Below, in pieces: positions 9,290 to 18,222 of a stretch of DNA of 64,000 bases. The notes under the pieces are model-generated. The model was not told the origin of the DNA. It ran no database searches and saw nothing but the letters and a program-made list of their open reading frames with translations. Numbering within the stretch: the first letter of the stretch is position 1; every line of letters begins with the position of its first letter. This DNA is from Microbispora rosea subsp. aerata (GTDB lineage Bacteria > Actinomycetota > Actinomycetes > Streptosporangiales > Streptosporangiaceae): contig NZ_BMPY01000006.1 in assembly GCF_014647835.1 (NCBI RefSeq), forward strand, positions 62,001 through 126,000. Reading direction: 5' to 3'. The translations under genes and the position numbers were made by a program.

Positions 9290-9469
9290 TTAGGTGAGGC
9301 TGCGTAGGACCTGGTAGCAGTAGTCGCGTCGCAGGTCGTCGAACCGCAGGCAGGGGTCCCGTGGCAGGCATGCGCCGCCCCGTCCGCTTGCGCGGCTGTC
9401 TGAGCCTGATCGTCTCGGCGGCCGGGGTGGCGGATGTGGGGCGGCGTCGTGGTCGGCGTGGCCGCGCAT
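9290..9469 (-). pseudogene. Duplicated C-terminal remnant of the upstream membrane protein
   Basis: This minus-strand reading frame (possible ATG at 9469, 59 codons) ends in DPCLRFDDLRRDYCYQVL plus RSLT, nearly identical to the end of the protein encoded just upstream (stop at 9605-9607). The duplicated 73 bp lie at 9293-9365 and 9611-9683 with one mismatch. The two copies are in the same frame, separated only by the first copy's TAA, and the whole interval is open. The upstream part is low-complexity and proline-rich. It could be a relic of a tandem duplication or an expressed small protein; I see no clear ribosome-binding site. Confidence 0.5.
9293..9365. repeat. 73-bp direct repeat, copy A
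   Basis: It matches 9611-9683 at 72 of 73 positions, the only difference being g at 9335 against a at 9653. The offset is 318 bp, a multiple of three. It encodes the C-terminal DPCLRFDD...LRSLT motif on the minus strand. Confidence 0.95.
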
Positions 9470-9604
9470 GGTGCGTGGGTCGGTGGACGAGGCGGGTTCG
9501 TAGGCGGCCAGATGGCGGCCGCCTCCGTGCTGGCAGGGGCCGGGGACCGAGGTCGGTGCCCGTGCAGTGCCGTGGCCCTTTCGGGAGGGCTCGGGCGCGG
9601 GTTG

Positions 9605-10495
9605 TTATTCGGTGAGGCTGCGTAGGACCTGGTAGCAGTAGTCGCGTCGCAGATCGTCGAACCGCAGGCAGGGGTCCCGTGGCCACCCGTGCGCCGAGCC
9701 GCCCGCTCTGCCGGTGCCCGTGCCCGGCGTGCCGGCGTCCCGGGCGGGCGAGCGTGTGGCTGCGGAGTTCCGGGCGGCCCTGTCCTGCGTCGCTCTGTTT
9801 CCCGTCGCCATGTCCTGCGCGGTCCTGTTCTGGGCCGCACTGCTCCGGGCCGCCGTGTCCGTGGCAGCCGTGTTCCGGGCGGCGGTGTTCTTCGCCGCTG
9901 TGCTCTCGGCTGTCGTGTTTCCGGTGGCGGTCGCGGAGCCCCGTACGGTCGGCTTCGACCCGCCGGGCGGAGCGTTCCTCGCCTGTCGCGCGTGATGGGC
10001 TTTGCTCGTCCCGGATCGGCCCGGCTCGCCGCCCAGGGCGCTTGCGTCGTGTCGCGTGGAGGCAACGGGCGGCCGGTGGGGGTCCGTGCCACGGGTGGGA
10101 TGTCCGGGCGACCACGCCGCTCCGGCGTCGTGACCGGGCGGCAGGGCGTTGCCCGCACCCGCGAAACTCGCGGACCGCTCCCGCTCCGGGTCGCTCGACG
10201 GCGCTTTCTCGCTCGACCTCTCCTGGGGCTCCGGCGTGGCGCCATGCGGCGGGTAGAAGGGCCCGGCGGCGGGGAGTCCCGGTGCGGGTAGAGAGGGCGT
10301 GCCGAGGGATTCGTGTCGTCCGAGGCGTAGGTCGGCGGCGGCCGGGCGGGCGGTCGGGGACGCCGAGTCCTGCCCGGGCAGGACGGCCAGAATGACGCCG
10401 AGACCGGCGATCATGGTCACGCCGATCACGCCTGTGAGGGCGAGGACGGGATGACCGCCTCGCCGATGCCGTGGCGTGGGGGAGAATTCCGGCAA
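9605..10495 (-). CDS. Single-pass membrane protein with disordered linker and conserved Cys-containing tail
   Basis: A 296-residue protein from a TTG at 10495, chosen because GGAAG lies nine bases upstream and no ATG/GTG exists in frame. A short basic N-terminus is followed by one TM helix near residues 18-39 (LALTGVIGVTMIAGLGVILA). Then comes about 220 residues of Ala/Thr/Arg/Pro-rich low complexity, including NTAARNTAATDTAARSSAAQ-like degenerate repeats. It ends in a compact, differently composed segment, GWPRDPCLRFDDLRRDYCYQ then VLRSLTE, with two cysteines. That tail is the likely functional part and is the portion duplicated downstream. I do not recognise the family. The preceding ~150 bp is unusually AT-rich and probably holds its promoter. 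Confidence 0.55.
   Translation of the reverse strand: MPEFSPTPRHRRGGHPVLALTGVIGVTMIAGLGVILAVLPGQDSASPTARPAAADLRLGRHESLGTPSLPAPGLPAAGPFYPPHGATPEPQERSSEKAPSSDPERERSASFAGAGNALPPGHDAGAAWSPGHPTRGTDPHRPPVASTRHDASALGGEPGRSGTSKAHHARQARNAPPGGSKPTVRGSATATGNTTAESTAAKNTAARNTAATDTAARSSAAQNRTAQDMATGNRATQDRAARNSAATRSPARDAGTPGTGTGRAGGSAHGWPRDPCLRFDDLRRDYCYQVLRSLTE
9611..9683. repeat. 73-bp direct repeat, copy B
   Basis: Partner of 9293-9365. Here it forms the authentic 3' end of the membrane-protein gene, which has one extra codon (GAA) before its stop compared with copy A. Confidence 0.95.
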
Positions 10496-11199
10496 GGTCG
10501 TATTCTTCCATGCGGCAATCTGTCGTTTCCGATTTCTCAGTCTGCCCGCCGCGCAGGGATTTCATCGCCGGTTCTTCTGATTTCCGGGAACTCCAGATAT
10601 GCCATACGGGACGCAATTCGGCGAAATATCCGTAGATATGGAGCCCGGGAATTTTGGCCGCGAAACTCAGCCCGGTGAGCGGCCGTGCCTAGTGTGCGGC
10701 CGTGCCCGATGAGCGGCCGTGCCCGGCGGACGGCCATGTTCGACCGTACGGCTCCATTTGGCGGACGGCCGTGCCCGGCCGCCGCCGTGGCGCGGGGGAG
10801 CCGCCACGGGATGGAGTTGGCCGACAGCCACCGAGGCGGCGGCCCGCGTCCGGCGCGTCCGAGTCCCCGCAGGCATTCCGAGCCCTCACGGGCATACCGG
10901 GCTCCACAGGGACTCCGGGATCCACGGAGGTGACGGGCTCCACGGAGGTGACGGGCTCCGCCGGGATTCCGGGTCTCGCGGAGACGACGAACGAGGAATC
11001 CGCGCGGGCGGGCAACGTGAGAGGTGCCGCAGAGGCCACACGCGGCAGGGCGATGTCAGACGCGGCCTGGCCGTACTCCCCAGGGGCGCTTGGTGACGCG
11101 GCTGATGGAAGGCCGGCCTTTCTCACGGTCATCGACAAGTGGCCGATCATCCTCTGCCGTCACCGACGCCCCATGGGCGAAACACCTAGCATCGGCGGT
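10496..11199. other. 700-bp intergenic region with short degenerate repeats
   Basis: I see no convincing gene here. 10500-10670 is AT-rich for this genome and likely carries the promoter of the minus-strand membrane protein. 10680-10800 holds several copies of a GCGGCCGTGCCCG-like word. At 10920-10957 an 18-bp unit (tccacggaggtgacgggc) is repeated twice. The stretches are open in several frames on both strands, but composition and lack of start signals argue against coding. Confidence 0.5.
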
Positions 11200-12126
11200 G
11201 TGTCCGTTCGTGAACTGGTCGTCCTCGGCACTTCGAGCGCCGTGCCCACCCGGCACCGCAATCACAACGGTTACCTGCTGCGGTGGGACGGCGAGGGGTT
11301 CCTGTTCGATCCGGGGGAGGGCACGCAGCGCCAGATGCTGCACGCGGGCGTGAGCGCCCACGACATCACCTGGATCTGCGTGACCCACTTCCACGGCGAC
11401 CACTGCCTGGGGGTGCCCGGCGTGGTCCAGCGGATCGCCAGGGACAAGGTGAACCACGAGGTGCGGGCCGCCTACCCCGCGAGCGGCGAGACGTACTGGC
11501 GCAGGCTGCGCAACGCCTCGGCCTTCACCGACACGGACGTGATCACGCCGCGGCCGGTCTCCGGCGAGGTGGTCCGGTGGCCGTCGGGGCCGGTGACGCT
11601 GACCGCGCGCCCGCTGTCGCACCCCGTCCAGTCGTACGGCTATCGCGTGGACGAGCCGGGCGGGCGCCGCATGCTGCCGGAGGAGCTGGCCAGGCGGGGC
11701 GTGCGCGGCCCGATGATCGGGGAGTTGCAGCGCCGTGGCTCGGTGACGACGCCGGACGGCTCGACGGTCACGCTGGCGGAGTGCAGCGCCCCGAGGCCGG
11801 GGCAGAGCGCGGCCTTCGTGATGGACACCCGGCTGTGCGACGGCGCGTTCGCCCTCGCCGACGGCGTCGACCTGCTGGTGATCGAGTCGACGTTCCTGTC
11901 CGGCGAGAGCGCGCTGGCCGCGCAGTACGGGCACCTGACGGCGGCCCAGGCGGGGCAGATCGCGGCGGCCTGCGGAGTGCGGCGCCTGGTGCTCACGCAC
12001 TTCTCCGAGCGATACACGGCGGCGGACGAGCCGCGCTTCGTGGACGAGGTGCGCAAGTCCTACGCGGGGGACGTTGTGACGGCGCGCGACCTCATGCGCG
12101 TCCCCGTGCCCAAGCGCGCGGCATAG
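11200..12126 (+). CDS. rnz: Ribonuclease Z (tRNA 3' processing endonuclease)
   Basis: A 308-residue metallo-beta-lactamase-fold nuclease from the GTG at 11200 ([17 protein letters not shown]), a typical RNase Z length and opening. The zinc motif [10 protein letters not shown] gives H63, H65, D67 and H68; further ligands are in [19 protein letters not shown] and [10 protein letters not shown]. The enzyme removes 3' trailers from tRNA precursors that lack an encoded CCA. The sequence before the start (MGETPSIGG in frame) is not conserved-looking, supporting the GTG. Confidence 0.92.
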   Translation: MSVRELVVLGTSSAVPTRHRNHNGYLLRWDGEGFLFDPGEGTQRQMLHAGVSAHDITWICVTHFHGDHCLGVPGVVQRIARDKVNHEVRAAYPASGETYWRRLRNASAFTDTDVITPRPVSGEVVRWPSGPVTLTARPLSHPVQSYGYRVDEPGGRRMLPEELARRGVRGPMIGELQRRGSVTTPDGSTVTLAECSAPRPGQSAAFVMDTRLCDGAFALADGVDLLVIESTFLSGESALAAQYGHLTAAQAGQIAAACGVRRLVLTHFSERYTAADEPRFVDEVRKSYAGDVVTARDLMRVPVPKRAA

Positions 12127-12265
12127 TCGCGTGTCCAGGCCGCGTACCCAGCCCAGGTGGGCGGCATATGTCGCGTTCCTATGCCTGAGCATGTGGCGTA
12201 AGCGTGCGTTCGGCTGGGCCCCGTGCTCATGCGGGGTGGGCGCGTGCCCTGCCCGGGCGGGCGCG

Positions 12266-12985
12266 TCAGCGGGTCCAGCGGGCGACGAAGTAGCCCACGC
12301 CGTACGGCGCGTCGTCGTACAGCAGCTCGGCGGCCGGCGGCGGCTCCTCCCCGGCGGCCCCGGCGAGGACCTGGAAGGCCGCCCGGCCCGCCACCCACAG
12401 CTCCCGCGCCCGCACCGGGTCGAGCGCCAGCAGGCGGCCGGCGTCCCCGGAGGCGAGGGCCTCGGCGAGCGCGCGGTCGTACGGCACGGCGTCCGGGTGC
12501 ACGTAGCCGGGGGCCTTCTCGGTGAGTCTGGCCGAGCCGTCGCCCATCACCAGCAGCGCGACCCGCCGGGCCGATCCCGCGAGGCGGCGGCCCAGCGCGG
12601 CGCACTCGTCCGGCGGCGCGTCGAAGCTCACGGCCTCGAACCGCAGGGCGGGAAGCCGGTCCGCCGCCGAGCCGCCCGGAGCCGGGCCGTACGGCCCCTC
12701 CAGCAGCCAGCGGCCGATCGTGAGCGACAGGGGCAGGACCGGGTCGCCCCGGCCGACCCGGACGTCGGGGCCCCACGGGCGCAGCGTCCCCGCGGCGTCG
12801 GCAGGGTAGGACGCGGTGGCGTCCGCGCCGCCGACCACGGCCAGCGTGTCGGGGCGGGCGTCCAGGAGCGAGCCGACCGACGCGGCGCAGGCGGCGCGCA
12901 ACTCGTCGAGTTCGGGTGCGGCGGCCCCGGCGACCTGCGGGACGAGCAGCGGAGGATGCGGGCAGACGGCAGCGGCGACCAGCAC
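12266..12985 (-). CDS. Class III extradiol dioxygenase-like (LigB fold) protein
   Basis: A 239-residue protein of the family found between miaB and miaA in many actinobacteria. It begins MLVAAAVCPHPPLLVP, with the CPHPP motif that resembles the metal-binding start of LigB dioxygenases. Further landmarks are LAVVGGADA, LLVMGDGSARLTEKAPGYVH and ELLYDDAPYGVGYFVARW. No aromatic substrate genes are nearby, so catechol cleavage should not be assumed. The synteny suggests a conserved but unknown role. It is divergent from the MGMT gene across 42 bp or less. Confidence 0.8.
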   Translation of the reverse strand: MLVAAAVCPHPPLLVPQVAGAAAPELDELRAACAASVGSLLDARPDTLAVVGGADATASYPADAAGTLRPWGPDVRVGRGDPVLPLSLTIGRWLLEGPYGPAPGGSAADRLPALRFEAVSFDAPPDECAALGRRLAGSARRVALLVMGDGSARLTEKAPGYVHPDAVPYDRALAEALASGDAGRLLALDPVRARELWVAGRAAFQVLAGAAGEEPPPAAELLYDDAPYGVGYFVARWTR

Positions 12986-13027
12986 TCGCCCACCCTACCC
13001 CGACCGATCACGCGCAGAATGGGACAC

Positions 13028-13561
13028 ATGGACAGCAACACGGTGGCGTTCGCGACCGTACCGACCCGCCTGGGCGACGTCCTCGCCGCCGTCACCGAGG
13101 ACGGGGTCGCCGCGACGGACTTCCGCGACGGCCCCCTGACCAGGCAGCGCATCGCCGCCCGCCTGCGGATGGCCCCGGTCGACGACCCGGCTCGTACGGC
13201 TCCCGCCGGGGAGGAGCTGGCGGCGTACTTCCGCGGCGAGCTGAAGGAGTTTCGCGTCCCGGTCGACTGGCGGCTCATGTCGCCGCTCCAGCGGCAGGTC
13301 CTCGGCACGCTGTACGCCACCGTCCCGTACGGCGAGGTGGTGACGTACGGCGAGCTGGCCGAGCGCAGCGGCACGGGCGTCCCGGCGCGGGCCATCGGCT
13401 CGATCATGGGCGGCAATCCGATCCCGATCATCGTGCCGTGCCACCGGGTCGTGGCGAGCAACGGGCTGGGCGGCTTCAGCGGCGGCGACGGCGTGGAGTC
13501 CAAGCGGTGGCTGCTCACCCTCGAAGGCCACCTGCCGCCCACCCTCGACTGGGACTTGTGA
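13028..13561 (+). CDS. ogt: Methylated-DNA-protein-cysteine S-methyltransferase
   Basis: A 177-residue O6-alkylguanine-DNA alkyltransferase. The C-terminal ATase domain contains the helix-turn-helix (TYGELAERSGTGVPARAIG), the Asn hinge (GGNPIPIIVP) and the acceptor Cys138 in PCHRV, then GLGGFSGG. The enzyme transfers the alkyl group from O6-alkylguanine to this cysteine in a suicidal reaction. An ATG at 13019, three codons upstream, is an alternative start. It shares a short divergent intergenic region with the LigB-like gene. Symbol ogt is used because the protein is a single-function ATase without an Ada N-terminal domain. Confidence 0.9.
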   Translation: MDSNTVAFATVPTRLGDVLAAVTEDGVAATDFRDGPLTRQRIAARLRMAPVDDPARTAPAGEELAAYFRGELKEFRVPVDWRLMSPLQRQVLGTLYATVPYGEVVTYGELAERSGTGVPARAIGSIMGGNPIPIIVPCHRVVASNGLGGFSGGDGVESKRWLLTLEGHLPPTLDWDL

Positions 13562-13589
13562 CCCTCCCGCCGCTGGGACACTGGACGGT

Positions 13590-14501
13590 GTGGGGCAGCT
13601 ACCAGTGATCGCCGTCGTGGGCGCGACCGCGGCGGGCAAGTCCGATCTCGCCGTCGAGCTCGCGCTCCGCCTGGGCGGGGAGGTGATCAACACCGACTCC
13701 ATGCAGCTCTACGAGGGCATGGACATCGGCACGGCCAAGCTGACCCGGGAGGAGCGGCGCGGCGTACCGCACCACCTGCTGGACATCTGGCCGGTGACGC
13801 GGACCGCCAGCGTGGCCGAGTATCAGCGGCTCGTCCGCCCCCTGATCGAGGACCTGCGCTCCAGCGGCCGGGTGCCCGTGCTCGCGGGCGGCTCCGGGCT
13901 CTACGTGCGCGCCGCGCTCGACAACCTGGAGTTCCCGGGCACCGACCCGCAGGTGCGGGCCCGGCTGGAGAAAGAGCTCGCCGAGACCGGCCCCGCGCCC
14001 CTGTACGAACGTCTCAAGAGCCTCGACCCGGTGGCCGCGGAGAACATCCTGCCGAGCAACGGCCGCAGGATCGTCCGCGCCCTGGAGGTCATCGAGCTGT
14101 CCGGCCGGCCGTTCTCCGCCACGATGCCGTCGTACGACGCGGTCTACGACAGCGTGCAGATCGGCGTCGAGGTGCCGCGGCCGGTCCTCGACGAGCGGAT
14201 CGAGCGGCGGGTCGCCCGCATGTGGGAGGCCGGGCTGGTGGACGAGGTGCGGGCGCTCGCGGAGCGGGGCCTCGCCACGGGCAAGACCGCCAGCCGTGCG
14301 CTCGGATACGCGCAGGTGCTGCGGTTCCTGAGCGGCGAGTGGACCGAGGAGCAGGCGCGGGAGGAGACGGTGCGCGCCACCCGCAGGTTCGCCCGGCGGC
14401 AGGAGTCGTGGTTCCGCCGCGATCCCCGCGTGGTGTGGCTGCCGTTCGACGCGCCCGATCTGGCCGACCGCGCGATCGGCGTGATCACCGGCGCGGCTTA
14501 G
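13590..14501 (+). CDS. miaA: tRNA dimethylallyltransferase
   Basis: A 303-residue P-loop enzyme from a GTG (MGQLPVIAVV). Walker A is GATAAGKS at residues 11-18. Family motifs include INTDSMQLYEGMDIGTAK (tRNA/DMAPP site), GVPHHLLDIW, VLAGGSGLYVRA, NGRRIVRALEV and ARRQESWFRRD. It transfers the dimethylallyl group to A37 of tRNAs reading UNN codons, the substrate for MiaB. It lies 28 bp after ogt, and its TAG stop begins the intergenic repeat element that precedes dapF. Confidence 0.95.
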   Translation: MGQLPVIAVVGATAAGKSDLAVELALRLGGEVINTDSMQLYEGMDIGTAKLTREERRGVPHHLLDIWPVTRTASVAEYQRLVRPLIEDLRSSGRVPVLAGGSGLYVRAALDNLEFPGTDPQVRARLEKELAETGPAPLYERLKSLDPVAAENILPSNGRRIVRALEVIELSGRPFSATMPSYDAVYDSVQIGVEVPRPVLDERIERRVARMWEAGLVDEVRALAERGLATGKTASRALGYAQVLRFLSGEWTEEQAREETVRATRRFARRQESWFRRDPRVVWLPFDAPDLADRAIGVITGAA

Positions 14502-14662
14502 GGAGTGCCTGATCGAATGCGCCCGTCGCGGGCGCGGATCCGGGTGGATGCGTCGCAAGGCGGAGGAGGAGCCGATAACAGCGTCATCGGTGACGATGAC
14601 AACGCGGCGAGGCGCCGCCTGGGCCGCGCGCGGCAGGGCTTGATTTGTCGGGCACGACCTAG
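14498..14662 (+). repeat. Intergenic repeat element, long copy 2
   Basis: This 165-bp element fills the miaA-dapF gap. It starts with ttagggagt overlapping the miaA stop and ends with GGGCACGACCTAG at 14650-14662. The last ~49 bp align closely with the minus-strand copy at 30378-30470 (GGGCC-CGCGCGGC-GGG... GGGCACGACCTAG). The central part has purine-rich (aaggcggaggaggagcc) and palindromic stretches (cgtcatcggtgacgatgac). Confidence 0.7.
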
Positions 14663-14665
14663 ACT
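14660..14665 (+). promoter_or_regulatory. Putative -10 for dapF, provided by the repeat element
   Basis: TAGACT, a good actinobacterial -10, begins inside the CTAG end of the repeat and lies six bases before the dapF ATG at 14672, compatible with leaderless transcription. No clean -35 is visible at 17 bp; a TTGATT sits 14 bp upstream. Confidence 0.35.
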
Positions 14666-14671
14666 TCACCC

Positions 14672-15502
14672 ATGCGCGTTGTGAACGGCCTGCGCTTCGT
14701 GAAGGGCCACGGCACCGAGAACGACTTCGTCATCCTGCCGGACGCCGACGCCCGGCTGGACCTGTCCGCGGGGGACGTCGCGGCGCTGTGCGACCGGCGC
14801 GCGGGCATCGGCGCCGACGGGGTGCTGCGCGTGGTGCGCACCAAGCTCTGCCCCGAGGTGGCCGCGCTGGCCGGCGAGGCCGAGTGGTTCATGGACTACC
14901 GCAACGCGGACGGCGGCATCGCCGAGATGTGCGGCAACGGCGTCCGGGTCTTCGCCCGCTACCTCGTGGACGCGGGTCTCGCCGCGCCCGGCGAGTTCGC
15001 CGTCGCCACCCGCGGGGGCCTCAAGCGCGTACGGCTGGGGGCGACCGGCGACGTGACCGTGGACATGGGCAGGCCGCGGGTGCTCGGGGAGAGCCGGGCG
15101 GTCGTCGGCGGGCGCGAGTGCCGCGGCCTGAACGTCAACATGGGCAACCCCCACCTGGCGTGCGCCGTGACGGAGCCGGTGGCCGGTTTCGACCTCCAGC
15201 GTGAGCCGGACTTCGACCGGGAGGTCTACCCGGAGGGCGTCAACGTCGAGATCTTCAACGCCGTGGGCGGCCACACGGTGTCCATGCGGGTGCACGAGCG
15301 GGGCTCGGGGGAGACGCGCTCGTGCGGGACCGGAGCCGTCGCGACGGCGGTCGCCGCCGCCCGCGCCGCCGGTGAGACCACCGGCACCTGGGAGGTCCGG
15401 GTCCTCGGCGGCACGGTCACCGTCACGCTGGAGGAGGACACCAGCTACCTGTCCGGCCCGGCCGTCCTCGTCGCCTCGGGGGAGTGGCCCGCCGTCCTTT
15501 GA
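14672..15502 (+). CDS. dapF: Diaminopimelate epimerase
   Basis: A 276-residue PLP-independent racemase converting LL- to meso-diaminopimelate for lysine and peptidoglycan synthesis. The two catalytic cysteines are C87 in EMCGNGVRVFARYL and C217 in SCGTGA, and the substrate loops KGHGTENDFV and NVNMGNPH are intact. Two tandem pseudo-symmetric domains are present at full length. The position after miaA is the usual actinobacterial order, but hflX, normally close by, is displaced by about 23 kb. Confidence 0.95.
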   Translation: MRVVNGLRFVKGHGTENDFVILPDADARLDLSAGDVAALCDRRAGIGADGVLRVVRTKLCPEVAALAGEAEWFMDYRNADGGIAEMCGNGVRVFARYLVDAGLAAPGEFAVATRGGLKRVRLGATGDVTVDMGRPRVLGESRAVVGGRECRGLNVNMGNPHLACAVTEPVAGFDLQREPDFDREVYPEGVNVEIFNAVGGHTVSMRVHERGSGETRSCGTGAVATAVAAARAAGETTGTWEVRVLGGTVTVTLEEDTSYLSGPAVLVASGEWPAVL

Positions 15503-15856
15503 TCGTTTCAGCGGATTGCCGCGCCTCGTTCCGGCCCCTTCCGGGGCGGGGGCGGCGTCCCCGGCGGAAGCCTGTCCCGGGGCCGCCGGCCGAGGCGGGG
15601 GAGCGCGGGCCCGGGCCCGGAGAGCCGGCCGGCGACCCCGTCACCCGCGCATGCTCGGCACTCGGCCGGCGGAGCGCGCGGAGCGGTGCGGTTCGCCGGG
15701 CCGAGCGCCGCGAGGCGTCCCACGCGTCCGATGGGTCCCGGGGGCCCGCGCCGGCACGCGCGTACGGCGGGAGCCGCCCGCCTTAACCGGCCCGGGCGCC
15801 GTTCGGTTCGGCGTGCTGTTTGGGTCATGGTCGGCGACCTGGCAGACTGACTGCTC
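15503..15856. other. 354-bp GC-rich intergenic region
   Basis: No gene or RNA that I can recognise. The first 250 bp is extremely GC-rich with many short C/G inverted repeats. The last ~60 bp (tgggtcatggtcggcgacctggc region) presumably carries the promoter of the following gene. Confidence 0.4.
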
Positions 15857-18139
15857 ATGGACGTGGACATCTGGGCCTGGGTCGGCGGCACCCAGCGTGA
15901 ACTGCACGAGGCGGGCAACACCGGGCTTGCCATGGCGCTGGGTGACGTGCCCGCGCAGGCGCTGGAGGGCCGGTTCACCCAGCTCGACGTCGTGGCGCCC
16001 GCGATCGCGCAGCACGCCGAGACGCTGGAGAAGCCGTGGCTGGAGTTCTTCGCGCGCTACTGGCATCTGCTCGGCCGGGTGGGCGACCGGGCGATGGGCG
16101 CGGTCGCGATCGACGACGCCGCCGCACTGGTGGAATTCGCCCAGCGTGACGACGTCCGTGACTGCCCCGCCGTGCTCGGCGCCGTGGAGCTTCTGGCGAT
16201 TGCCCAGGCCAACGCCGACGGCCCCGGTTACGCCGAGGAGCGCCTCGCCGCGCTCGGCTCGGCCGTCGGCGGCGTCGGCCCGGACTCCCTCGCCTATTCG
16301 GCGCTGGTCACGCAGTACGTCGCGGCGCTGCTGGACGCGGGCCGGGCGGCCGAGGCCGTCGCGTACGCCGAGGCCGCGGTGGAGCGCCTGCGCGGCGCCG
16401 GGCGCGAGGCGAGCTGGGAGCTGGGCGCCGCCTCCGTGCGGGCCCTGCTCGCCGCCGGGCGCCCGGAGGACGCGCTGACCGCGCTCGACGCGTCGACCGG
16501 CTTCAAGCCGGACGACCCGGTCGCGAAGGGCCGCCGCGAGGCCCTGCTCCGCTCGCGGGTGCTGGCCACGCTCGGCCGCATGCAGGAGGCCGTGGAGGCG
16601 CTGCCCGACCTCGACGTGGTGGGCGACCACGCGCGTGAGTGGGTGGAGTGGGCGCAGACCGTCCGCATGCTCGTCTCCAGCGGATTGATCGCCAACACCT
16701 GGCAGCTCGGGCGCATCCTGCGCCAGTGGATGGGCTACTTCGAGAGCGTGGGCGGCCACCGCGCCAGGTTCGAGCTCGCGCTGACCGCCGGGCACCTGGC
16801 GGTCGAACGGCAGGGTCTGTGGCAGGCCCGTCTGCTGGCCGACTACGCCGAGGCCGCGATCACCCTCCTCCGCGCGACCGAGGGGCTGGCCGAGCGGGTG
16901 GCCGAGCTTCGCGCGGCCGCCGACGCCGCCAAGGAGCTGCCGCCGCCCGGCCCCCGCGACGAGCTGGTGGCCTACTTCGACGCCGCCGACGGCAGCACGG
17001 CCGACCCCGAGCGGTGGGTGGGCTGGCTGCGGTCGCTGTCCGGAACGAACCTCGAGGCCACCCGGCGGCACACCACGACGCTCGGGTTCCTCGGCTACGC
17101 CGCGGTGGGCGCCGACATCTACTGGAAGATGATCGTCGAGGAGGGCGACCCGGCCACCGCCGCCGACGAGGACATCTCCTACCTGACCGGCCTGCTCATC
17201 GAGGCCCGGCAGGACGAGCGGGTGGAGACCCTGGCGGCCCGGCTGCCGGAGACCCGTTCGCACCTCACACTCGCCCGGCTCTACCGCGCCCGTGAGCGCT
17301 GGGAGCAGACGGCGGCCGAGGCCGAGCAGGCGGTCGCCCACGGCGGCGGGCTGGAGGCGCGCCGGCTGTGGTCGGGCGCGGTCCAGCAGCTCGGCGACAA
17401 CGCCAAGGCCGCGCAGATCCTCAAGCCGCTGCTCGAGTCCGGCGAGGGCGAGGAGGAGGACACCTGGCGGCTCATCGTCTTGTCCACCGCCGTGGAGGAC
17501 TGGGCGACCGTGCGTGCCGCCGCCGCCAAGCTCGGCATGCCGATCCAGCCGGGCGAGGGCCCGATCGAGGAGGAGTGGCACCTGGTCCGGGTGATCCTTC
17601 CCGCCCCCGACGGCACCCAGCGGGAGGTGCTCGCCGTACGGACCGGCCCGGCCACCGCGCGCCTGGCGATCCCGCAGCCGCGCGGCATGGAGTACAACGC
17701 GGGCGACGTGGTCGTCATCGACCCCCGCCCGCTGGAGCCGATCCCGGAGGACGAGAAGGAGCGGGAGAGCTTCGTGATCCCGTTCGCCGGGGTGACGATG
17801 CTGCGCCCGGGCGGCTACACGAGCTGGTTCTTCGACGGCGCGGCGCCGTCGGAGGAGGAGTGGGCCGAGTTCAACGAGGTCCTCGCCGAGCGCGGCTGGC
17901 CGATGTGGGTCTACAGCGACGAGAACTACCGCGTCAGGCACCCGGCCACCGGAGAGCAGCTCCCCGGCGTGTTCGGCTGGATCGCCATCCCGCCCACCGT
18001 GCGGCCCGTGGAGCTGGACGCCGTCCTCGACGACGTCACCGAGCAGTGGTCTCACCCGCTGGCGTGGCTCGACCTGGCCCGCGAGGTCGGCGTCGAGGCC
18101 GAGCGGCACGAGCGGATCTCCAAGGAGTACGGCCTCTGA
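15857..18139 (+). CDS. Large helical-repeat (TPR-like) protein of unknown function
   Basis: A 760-residue cytoplasmic protein with no signal peptide or TM. Residues ~60-560 are Ala/Leu/Glu-rich helical pairs typical of degenerate TPRs, for example AYSALVTQYVAALLDAGRAA, SVRALLAAGRPEDALTALDA and LTLARLYRARERWEQTAAEA. The last ~200 residues are different: strand-rich with LAVRTGPATARLAIPQPRGM, GDVVVIDPRPLEPIP and GGYTSWFFDG, and two Trp-rich motifs (RGWPMWVYSD, GVFGWIAIPP). A scaffold or immunity-like role is possible, but nothing in sequence or neighbours decides it. The ATG at 15857 (MDVDIWAWVGG) is the only sensible start. I do not recognise a named family. Confidence 0.75.
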   Translation: MDVDIWAWVGGTQRELHEAGNTGLAMALGDVPAQALEGRFTQLDVVAPAIAQHAETLEKPWLEFFARYWHLLGRVGDRAMGAVAIDDAAALVEFAQRDDVRDCPAVLGAVELLAIAQANADGPGYAEERLAALGSAVGGVGPDSLAYSALVTQYVAALLDAGRAAEAVAYAEAAVERLRGAGREASWELGAASVRALLAAGRPEDALTALDASTGFKPDDPVAKGRREALLRSRVLATLGRMQEAVEALPDLDVVGDHAREWVEWAQTVRMLVSSGLIANTWQLGRILRQWMGYFESVGGHRARFELALTAGHLAVERQGLWQARLLADYAEAAITLLRATEGLAERVAELRAAADAAKELPPPGPRDELVAYFDAADGSTADPERWVGWLRSLSGTNLEATRRHTTTLGFLGYAAVGADIYWKMIVEEGDPATAADEDISYLTGLLIEARQDERVETLAARLPETRSHLTLARLYRARERWEQTAAEAEQAVAHGGGLEARRLWSGAVQQLGDNAKAAQILKPLLESGEGEEEDTWRLIVLSTAVEDWATVRAAAAKLGMPIQPGEGPIEEEWHLVRVILPAPDGTQREVLAVRTGPATARLAIPQPRGMEYNAGDVVVIDPRPLEPIPEDEKERESFVIPFAGVTMLRPGGYTSWFFDGAAPSEEEWAEFNEVLAERGWPMWVYSDENYRVRHPATGEQLPGVFGWIAIPPTVRPVELDAVLDDVTEQWSHPLAWLDLAREVGVEAERHERISKEYGL

Positions 18140-18222
18140 TCCTCTCCGAGGAGTCCGCGCCCTCCGCGCGTGACGAAACCTTGCTCTAGAGTCGGGTTCG
18201 ATTTCTGGGCAAGGGGGGCGGC

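Noticed and set aside
10689-11150. A 153-codon minus-strand ORF with GSTEVT-like repeats before rnz.
   Set aside because: It lacks a ribosome-binding site, its composition follows the GC skew, and the opposite frame is equally open; more likely repeat-derived non-coding sequence.
13019-13027. An alternative start for the MGMT three codons upstream.
   Set aside because: Either is possible, but the ATG at 13028 has a better-spaced GGGA; the choice does not alter the domain.
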